Origin: JBBTIS01 sp038059855
GTDB lineage: Bacteria; Elusimicrobiota; Elusimicrobia; JACQPE01
DNA length: 19,365 bases
Assembly: GCA_964357255.1 (NCBI GenBank)
Contig: CAYHKQ010000051.1
Location: forward strand, 1 to 19,365
Reading direction: 5' to 3'
Shown here: positions 15,159-19,365 of the stretch, one piece after another
How the letters are laid out: each line of letters starts with the position of its first letter
Position numbering within the stretch: the first letter of the stretch is position 1
The notes under the pieces: generated by a model
What the model saw: the letters and a program-made list of their open reading frames with translations, nothing else
The model's database searches: none
What the model was told of the DNA's origin: nothing
Program-made: the position numbers and the translations under genes

Positions 15159-15878
15159 ATGGGTAAAAAGCGGTTTAGCGGTTTAGCGGTCAAGCGGTTT
15201 GGCGCGAGGGGATTTCTTTGTTTTCACTTGACTGTTCAACTGTTCAACTGTTCAACCGCTTCATTTCTCTGGGCCGTTTCCGTTAATCGGGTGCAGGTGG
15301 CGCCTCGGCGGGGGGTTCTAATTGCCACGGTTGACCTTGATAAGGTTTTTCAGGCCTATCCCGGCACCAAAAAAGCCAAGGAGGACTTGGAGCGCCTGGT
15401 GTTGCTCAAAGAGAATGAAATTGCGGCCAAAAGGGCGGAAATTTTTCGTTTGACGGAGGAGCTTGCGCGTCTTAGGGCCACACCGGCCCTCACCCCGTCG
15501 TTGCCGGGCTTTGTGCCTGCGTCGGTGGCGCTCGACACCGCATCCGTGCAGGGTTCTACGGAGCCGTCCGTGGCGACGCCCGTGGCGCCAAGCGCGCCGA
15601 TCGATTCGCGGCTCGAGACCATGGAAGGCCAAATTAAAACTAAAAAGAAAGAATTGCGTAAAATTGAAAAAGACGCTGAAAAGAATTTGGAAGATTTAGA
15701 GGAGGCTAAAACAAAAACCCTTCTGGCCAAAATTTATTTTTCCCTGCGCGAGCTGGCGGAAGAGAAAAATGTGGACATGATCGTGGATAAAAATGCTATT
15801 CTATGGGGGTCATCCAGGCTTGATTTGACCGATGATTTAATGCGTAGACTCAAGAGCGCGATGATTGAGGCTGAGTGA
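15159..15878 (+). CDS. OmpH/Skp-like periplasmic chaperone
   Basis: Skp/OmpH trimers hold unfolded outer-membrane proteins in the periplasm and pass them to BamA, encoded next door. From ATG 15159 the product is 239 residues. After the N-terminus comes VLIATVDLDKVFQAYPGTKK, the typical OmpH start, then a long helix (EDLERLVLLKENEIAAKRAE), a Pro/Ala/Ser/Thr-rich segment (near residues 107-151), a second helix (about 152-190, IKTKKKELRKIEKDAEKN) and the family end (RELAEEKNVDMIVDKNAILWG and DLTDDLMRRL). The Pro-rich segment sits where the tentacle tip should be and is unusual. The signal-like part (GFLCFHLTVQLFNCSTASFL) is encoded by 8-base repeats. No clear Shine-Dalgarno precedes 15159, so the true start is uncertain; a TTG at 15226 or GTG codons near 15291-15297 are alternatives. 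Confidence 0.8.
   Translation: MGKKRFSGLAVKRFGARGFLCFHLTVQLFNCSTASFLWAVSVNRVQVAPRRGVLIATVDLDKVFQAYPGTKKAKEDLERLVLLKENEIAAKRAEIFRLTEELARLRATPALTPSLPGFVPASVALDTASVQGSTEPSVATPVAPSAPIDSRLETMEGQIKTKKKELRKIEKDAEKNLEDLEEAKTKTLLAKIYFSLRELAEEKNVDMIVDKNAILWGSSRLDLTDDLMRRLKSAMIEAE
15169..15263. repeat. Period-8 tandem repeats in inverted pair, inside 5' end of ompH-like gene
   Basis: The left arm holds AGCGGTTT (15169-15176), AGCGGTTT, AGCGGTCA and AGCGGTTT (to 15200). The right arm holds three perfect CTGTTCAA units (15232-15255) and then CCGCTTCA. The reverse complement of the left unit rotates to CGCTAAAC, the same family as the CGCTYARC units near 8839. Left and right arms pair mostly through C/T changes that keep G-U pairs in RNA, so a long wobble-rich hairpin is possible. 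Confidence 0.75.
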
Positions 15879-15908
15879 TTCTTGGAGCCTACCTATGCCG
15901 GCAATAGA

Positions 15909-16946
15909 ATGTCAATATCAATAGCTAAAATTTTAGATGCTATAGGAAATCATCAATTCCAGGGTGATCAAAACTATCTAATTGAGGCGCCGGCCACGCT
16001 TGGGGACGCGGGACCGACTCATATTTCTTTTTTTGGGCAGATTAAATACAAAGAGCAGGCCGCGGCGAGCAAAGCCGGATGCTTGATTGTCGAGGATGGT
16101 TTTAAAAACCAATTAGATGGTTATGAAGGCCTTCGGATTTATGTTCCCAAAGCGGTCCCGGCTTGGCGGCTGGTTCTCAAACTCTGGGAAAATGATCTTG
16201 TAGACCAGCCTTGGGGGATTGACCCTGCGGCGCGAGTTTCCAGGACGGCGCGTTTGGGAAAAAATGTTTCCATCGGGGCGCTAGCTTTCGTTGATGACCG
16301 TGTCATCGTGGGCGATGGCACGGTCATACATCCCCAGTGTTATATCGGCAAATCCGTCAGTATTGGAAAAGACTGCGTCATTTATCCCGGGGTTGTGATT
16401 AGGGAGCGTTGCGTTATTGGGGACAGGGCGATTATTCATCCGGGCGCAGTCATCGGCGCGGATGGTTTTGGGTTTGTGACTATTGATGGCAAGCATGAAA
16501 AAATTCCTCAAATTGGAACCGTGGAAATCGCCAACGACGTTGAAATCGGAGCCAACTGCACGATTGACCGGGGCACGGTGGGCCCCACGCGCATCGGCGA
16601 GGGCTCTAAATTCGACAACGCGGTTCATATTGCCCATAATGTCGTGGTGGGACGCGGGTGTTTGTTCGCCGCCCAGGTCGGAATCGCCGGCTCCACTACC
16701 ATAGGAGATTACGTAATTTTCGGAGGACAGGTCGGCGTGGCCGATCATGTGGAGGTGGCTGAAGGAACGATAGTGGGAGGGCAAAGCGGCATTATCGGAA
16801 GTATCAAAAAGAAGGACATTCTTTGGGGTACGCCCGCGCGCAATCACCGCGAAGCGCTTAAGCTCCAGGCTTTATACTCTAGACTGCCGGAAATTATTGA
16901 AATAGTCAAAAGAATGGGCGAGAGAGACCCTCAACGTCATGGCTGA
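15909..16946 (+). CDS. lpxD: UDP-3-O-(3-hydroxyacyl)glucosamine N-acyltransferase
   Basis: LpxD adds the second (N-linked) 3-hydroxyacyl chain in lipid A synthesis, on the cytoplasmic side of the inner membrane, with acyl-ACP as donor. From ATG 15909 the product is 345 residues. The N-terminal uridine-binding domain (about 1-100, with PTHISFFGQIKYKEQ) is followed by a left-handed beta-helix of hexapeptide repeats (VSIGALAFV, VIVGDGTVIH, VIGDRAIIHPGAVIGADG). The catalytic histidine is in FDNAVHIAHNVVVG (H243). The C-terminal helix (REALKLQALYSRLPEIIE) is typical. The upstream TTG at 15882 would add nine residues not expected in the family. The gene follows ompH by 30 bases and overlaps lpxC by eight, which suggests coupled translation. 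Confidence 0.93.
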   Translation: MSISIAKILDAIGNHQFQGDQNYLIEAPATLGDAGPTHISFFGQIKYKEQAAASKAGCLIVEDGFKNQLDGYEGLRIYVPKAVPAWRLVLKLWENDLVDQPWGIDPAARVSRTARLGKNVSIGALAFVDDRVIVGDGTVIHPQCYIGKSVSIGKDCVIYPGVVIRERCVIGDRAIIHPGAVIGADGFGFVTIDGKHEKIPQIGTVEIANDVEIGANCTIDRGTVGPTRIGEGSKFDNAVHIAHNVVVGRGCLFAAQVGIAGSTTIGDYVIFGGQVGVADHVEVAEGTIVGGQSGIIGSIKKKDILWGTPARNHREALKLQALYSRLPEIIEIVKRMGERDPQRHG

Positions 16947-17790
16947 TCACCTTCAGACTCAATGCACGCTGAAAAAAACATTCGGTTTTTCCGGAGTTGG
17001 TCTTCATAGCGGACGGCCTGCCGCCGTTGTCTTTCGGCCGGCGAGCGCGAACACGGGCATTGTGTTCTGTTCGGGGCAAAATAAAATCGCGGCTATTCAC
17101 GAACATGTTATCGAAACACAACGGGGAACGACTCTCGGCAAAAACGGGATCGTTGTGCGCACCGTGGAGCATGTTTTAAGCGCGCTCAATGGAATGGGCG
17201 TGGACAATGCCTATGTTGACTTCGAAGGCGATGAAATGCCCGCTATGGATGGCTCCGCTTGGCCCTGCGTTAAGGCCATTAGGGATGCGGGGCTTGAGGA
17301 AATTCCCGGTAGCGTCAAGCCTGTATTGCATTTTGGCGATCAGGGCTCATTTGTTTTTACCACCGGATTGTCAAGTTATAAAGTGATGCCCGCGGACCGC
17401 CTGATCTTGAGCGTTAGCATATCGTTCCCCAACACCCCCATAGGAGTTCAGGATTTTGGTTTTGTGGCCAATGGCGCTTATCCCGAAGAAATCAGCAGGG
17501 CGAGAACGTTTTGCCTGGAATCCGATGTGCCTAAACTGCGCGCCGCAGGGCTTGCCAAGGGGGGGAGCCTGGCCAATACCATTGTCGTTGGAACGCAATC
17601 CGTTCAGTGCGAAGAGCCGCTACGGTACAAGGACGAATTTGTCCGGCATAAAATTTTAGATTTATTAGGAGACCTGAGCCTGCTGGGGATGGGGAGTTAC
17701 CATTTTAATTGCATCGCCTTTGCGCCAAGTCACACGGCCAATTGGAAACTGGTGCAGGAACTGGCCAAACGATTGAAAAAAAGCGGCTGA
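16939..17790 (+). CDS. lpxC: UDP-3-O-acyl-N-acetylglucosamine deacetylase
   Basis: LpxC is the zinc-dependent, committed step of lipid A synthesis. The 283-residue product (E. coli 305) shows the opening KKTFGFSGVGLHSGRPA, the zinc histidine H78 in RTVEHVLSALNGMGVDNAYV, the DGSA loop, SRARTFCL, and the zinc pair H237/D241 in FVRHKILDLLGD. The catalytic histidine H265 (SHTANWKLV) is present where E. coli has GHALNNKLL; the glycine before the histidine is replaced by serine. The start ATG lies eight bases inside lpxD. It is a single-domain LpxC, not the LpxC-FabZ fusion seen in some phyla, although fabZ is the next gene. The stop codon sits inside a short 8-base repeat. Confidence 0.95.
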   Translation: MADHLQTQCTLKKTFGFSGVGLHSGRPAAVVFRPASANTGIVFCSGQNKIAAIHEHVIETQRGTTLGKNGIVVRTVEHVLSALNGMGVDNAYVDFEGDEMPAMDGSAWPCVKAIRDAGLEEIPGSVKPVLHFGDQGSFVFTTGLSSYKVMPADRLILSVSISFPNTPIGVQDFGFVANGAYPEEISRARTFCLESDVPKLRAAGLAKGGSLANTIVVGTQSVQCEEPLRYKDEFVRHKILDLLGDLSLLGMGSYHFNCIAFAPSHTANWKLVQELAKRLKKSG

Positions 17791-17800
17791 GCCGTTGGGC
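17782..17800. repeat. Short period-8 repeat over lpxC stop codon
   Basis: AGCGGCTG (17782-17789) and AGCCGTTG (17790-17797) are followed by GGC. They resemble the AGCGGTTT and CGCTYARC families (on opposite strands) and contain the lpxC TGA. A weak reverse match lies in 17826-17856. The rest of the gap to fabZ (17801-17862) shows nothing else recognisable. Confidence 0.4.
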
Positions 17801-17874
17801 GTATTTAAGAAAATCGTTCATTGCGCTCTGTCATCTGCTTGTCCGCGAAACCGCTATTAATTGGAGGATTGCAT

Positions 17875-18369
17875 ATGTCCGAAACAAAGGATGCTTTAGT
17901 CGCGGGACCGCCTGCCGGAGCCGCGATTCGGGAGATGGATATTCTTGAGATTAAAAAAGCGATCCCGCATCGCTGGCCTTTTCTTTTGGTGGATAGGGTT
18001 AAAATTCTTGAAGAAGGCAAAAAGGCCCATGGATACAAGTACGTAACGGCGAACGAAACATTTTTTGAGGGCCATTTTCCAAGTCGGCCTATTATGCCGG
18101 GGGTTCTGATTTTAGAGGCGCTAGCTCAAAGCGCCTGCGCTATGATGCTGGGCGCGCCGGCCATGGTCGGAAAGCTCGCCTATTTCATGGGAATTGACGG
18201 CGCTAAGTTTCGTTCGCCCGTTTACCCTGGTTGCTATCTCGAGCTTCGCGTGGAAATTTTAAGGGCAGGGTCGAGGGTCGGCAAGGCCAGGGGCGAAGCT
18301 TATATTAACGGCGCGACGCTGGCCTGTGAAGCTGAGTTTACTTTCGCGCTGGTGGACCAACCGTCTTAG
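17875..18369 (+). CDS. fabZ: 3-hydroxyacyl-ACP dehydratase
   Basis: FabZ dehydrates 3-hydroxyacyl-ACP in fatty acid elongation. It competes with LpxA and LpxD for the same hydroxyacyl-ACP pool, which explains its place between their genes. The product is 164 residues, with the hotdog-fold motifs IPHRWPFLLVDRV, the catalytic His in FFEGHFPSRPIMPGVL (H67) and the Glu in LILEALAQSACAMM (E81), 14 residues apart as in E. coli. The start is ATG 17875, because GGAGG (17863-17867) lies seven bases before it; an ATG-less frame open from 17821 would add 18 residues. Even so the N-terminus is about 15-20 residues longer than usual (SETKDALVAGPPAGAAIRE). The next gene starts 11 bases after its stop. Confidence 0.95.
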   Translation: MSETKDALVAGPPAGAAIREMDILEIKKAIPHRWPFLLVDRVKILEEGKKAHGYKYVTANETFFEGHFPSRPIMPGVLILEALAQSACAMMLGAPAMVGKLAYFMGIDGAKFRSPVYPGCYLELRVEILRAGSRVGKARGEAYINGATLACEAEFTFALVDQPS

Positions 18370-18373
18370 AATA

Positions 18374-18395
18374 GAGGCCAATGAGGTCAACGACG
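18374..18395 (+). repeat. Period-9 repeat over an lpxA start codon
   Basis: GAGGCCAAT (18374-18382) and GAGGTCAAC (18383-18391) are followed by GACG. The pattern matches the units at 9953-9973 after mcsB. The first candidate ATG of lpxA (18381) and its GAGG ribosome site are formed by the repeat. Confidence 0.5.
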
Positions 18396-19205
18396 ATTAT
18401 GGACGTTCCAAACATTCACCCCACCGCCGTTATTCATTCGACGGCGCGCGTGGACGAAGGGGTTGAAATCGGCCCCTATGCCGTCCTCGGGGAGAATGTT
18501 GCGCTGGGCCTGGGAACGAAGGTGGGCTCTCATGCTTTTATCGAACACGCCATCATCGGTCAAAATTGCGTCATCCATCCTTTCGCGGCTGTCGGCACGC
18601 CGCCTCAGGATTTGAAATATCGCGGCGAAGCGGGCCGGCTTATCATGGGGAACGAATGCACTGCGCGAGAGTTCGTCACCTTAAATCGCGGCACACTCTC
18701 CGACGGCGGAGACGGCGTCACGCGTATCGGAAATAAATGTTTTTTTATGGCTAATTCCCACGTGGCCCATGACTGCCAGGTCGCAGACGGGACGATTTTG
18801 ATTAATTCCGTGGCTTTGGCCGGACATGTCACGGTTGAGGAGGGGACTATTTTTGGAGGTTTGAGCGCCGCGCATCAATTTGTCCGCATCGGCAGGTTTG
18901 CCATGATCGGCGGGGCCACGGGCGTGGAACGCGATGTGCCTCCATATGCTTTGGTTGAAGGAAATCGCGCCCGTATTATCGGCGTCAATATAGTGGGATT
19001 AAAGCGTCGGGGAACGACTCGCGAGGAACTTTCTTTAATACGCCAAGCGTTCGACCTTCTTTTTTCCTCGGAACATCCCTTGGCGCAGGCCATTGAGACT
19101 CTCGAAGCTCAACAACCCAAAGGGATTGTTCTGGAGCTTATTAATTTTCTCAAAGCGCCTTCTAAGCGGGGAATAACCTCAAAAGAGAAAGGCCTTTCTC
19201 TTTAA
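18381..19205 (+). CDS. lpxA: UDP-N-acetylglucosamine O-acyltransferase
   Basis: LpxA performs the first step of lipid A synthesis, moving a 3-hydroxyacyl chain from ACP to UDP-GlcNAc. The 274-residue product is a left-handed beta-helix of hexapeptide repeats (NIHPTAVIHSTARVDEGVEI, then GPYAVLGENV) with a helical C-terminal domain (TREELSLIRQAFDLLFSSEH). The catalytic histidine is in ANSHVAHDCQVADG (H130; E. coli H125), and REFVTLNRGT is typical of the active-site region. Two starts are possible: ATG 18381, which has a close GAGG but lies in a 9-base repeat and encodes a nonconserved MRSTTI, and ATG 18399, which gives the usual short lead before IHPTA. The stop is followed with no gap by lpxI. 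Confidence 0.95.
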   Translation: MRSTTIMDVPNIHPTAVIHSTARVDEGVEIGPYAVLGENVALGLGTKVGSHAFIEHAIIGQNCVIHPFAAVGTPPQDLKYRGEAGRLIMGNECTAREFVTLNRGTLSDGGDGVTRIGNKCFFMANSHVAHDCQVADGTILINSVALAGHVTVEEGTIFGGLSAAHQFVRIGRFAMIGGATGVERDVPPYALVEGNRARIIGVNIVGLKRRGTTREELSLIRQAFDLLFSSEHPLAQAIETLEAQQPKGIVLELINFLKAPSKRGITSKEKGLSL

Positions 19206-19365
19206 ATGGTCCTCGGAATTCTTGCCGGTAGCGGAAGTTTCCCTTTGCTGGCCGCCAAGAATGCCAAAGTCAAGGGAGTTAGGGTCGTGAGCGTTGGCTT
19301 TGAGGGGATTACTTCTAAGGATATGGCGGCCCTTTCGGACAAGCATTGCTGGATTGGCCTGGGCC
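19206..19365 (+). CDS. lpxI: UDP-2,3-diacylglucosamine pyrophosphatase LpxI, N-terminal part
   Basis: The ATG follows the lpxA stop codon directly (TAAATG) and the frame stays open for 53 codons to the window edge. The residues MVLGILAGSGSFPLLAAKNA are the typical LpxI opening (LGI.AG.G..P...A), followed by VRVVSVGFEGITSKD and HCWIGLG, which fit the family's Rossmann-like N-domain. LpxI cleaves UDP-2,3-diacylglucosamine to lipid X and UMP and replaces LpxH in many lineages. The position right after lpxA is the common one for lpxI. The gene is cut by the window, so its completeness is unknown. Confidence 0.87.
   Translation, partial: MVLGILAGSGSFPLLAAKNAKVKGVRVVSVGFEGITSKDMAALSDKHCWIGLG

Noticed and set aside
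1..19365. CRISPR arrays, tRNA or rRNA genes
   Set aside because: No set of identical repeats with regular 30-40 base spacers and no recognisable tRNA or rRNA sequence was seen by eye; a tRNA search program was not available.

Overview
The window looks like chromosomal DNA of a diderm (LPS-making) bacterium from a less-studied phylum. It combines BamA, an OmpH/Skp-like chaperone, LpxD, LpxC, FabZ, LpxA, LpxI and LolCDE-type genes (outer membrane and lipid A biogenesis) with a McsA-McsB-ClpC protein-arginine-phosphorylation module best known from Firmicutes. An Elusimicrobiota/Omnitrophota-like origin is plausible, but this is an inference from gene content only; no rRNA or tRNA is present to settle it.

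Layout. (1) Positions 1 to about 1300 are an accessory patch: possible insertion-sequence end repeats, a minus-strand remnant of an XRE-type helix-turn-helix regulator, a 20-bp palindromic repeat, a MntA/HepT-type nucleotidyltransferase-HEPN toxin-antitoxin pair and a small third ORF. (2) Positions 1282 to 2488 carry two minus-strand genes for unknown exported proteins, each with a strong Shine-Dalgarno and a signal peptide, separated by a strong hairpin. A second hairpin with a U-rich tail lies in the leader of the larger gene. (3) From 2700 to the right edge every gene is on the plus strand: prfB (with the classic programmed +1 frameshift), lysS, a LolC/E-like permease, a LolD-like ATPase, ilvE, mcsA, mcsB (interrupted), clpC, bamA, ompH/skp, lpxD, lpxC, fabZ, lpxA and the 5' part of lpxI. 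Many neighbours overlap by 1 to 8 bases, so several translationally coupled operons are likely.

Functionally, the block joins translation (RF2, LysRS), lipoprotein sorting, branched-chain amino acid metabolism, protein quality control and the outer membrane/lipid A factory (BamA and Skp for porins; LpxA, LpxC, LpxD and LpxI for the first steps of lipid A; FabZ for the hydroxyacyl-ACP branch point).

The most interesting points are: mcsB carries two in-frame nonsense codons (TGA and TAG) 11 codons apart in an otherwise complete reading frame, the second exactly at the catalytic NEEDH motif; several gene junctions carry degenerate short tandem repeats of period 8 (some as inverted pairs) or period 9; one such repeat supplies the signal-peptide region of the OmpH-like protein, and another surrounds an upstream start codon of lpxA; and prfB and clpC share an identical 11-mer just before their starts that suggests leaderless or nearly leaderless promoters.
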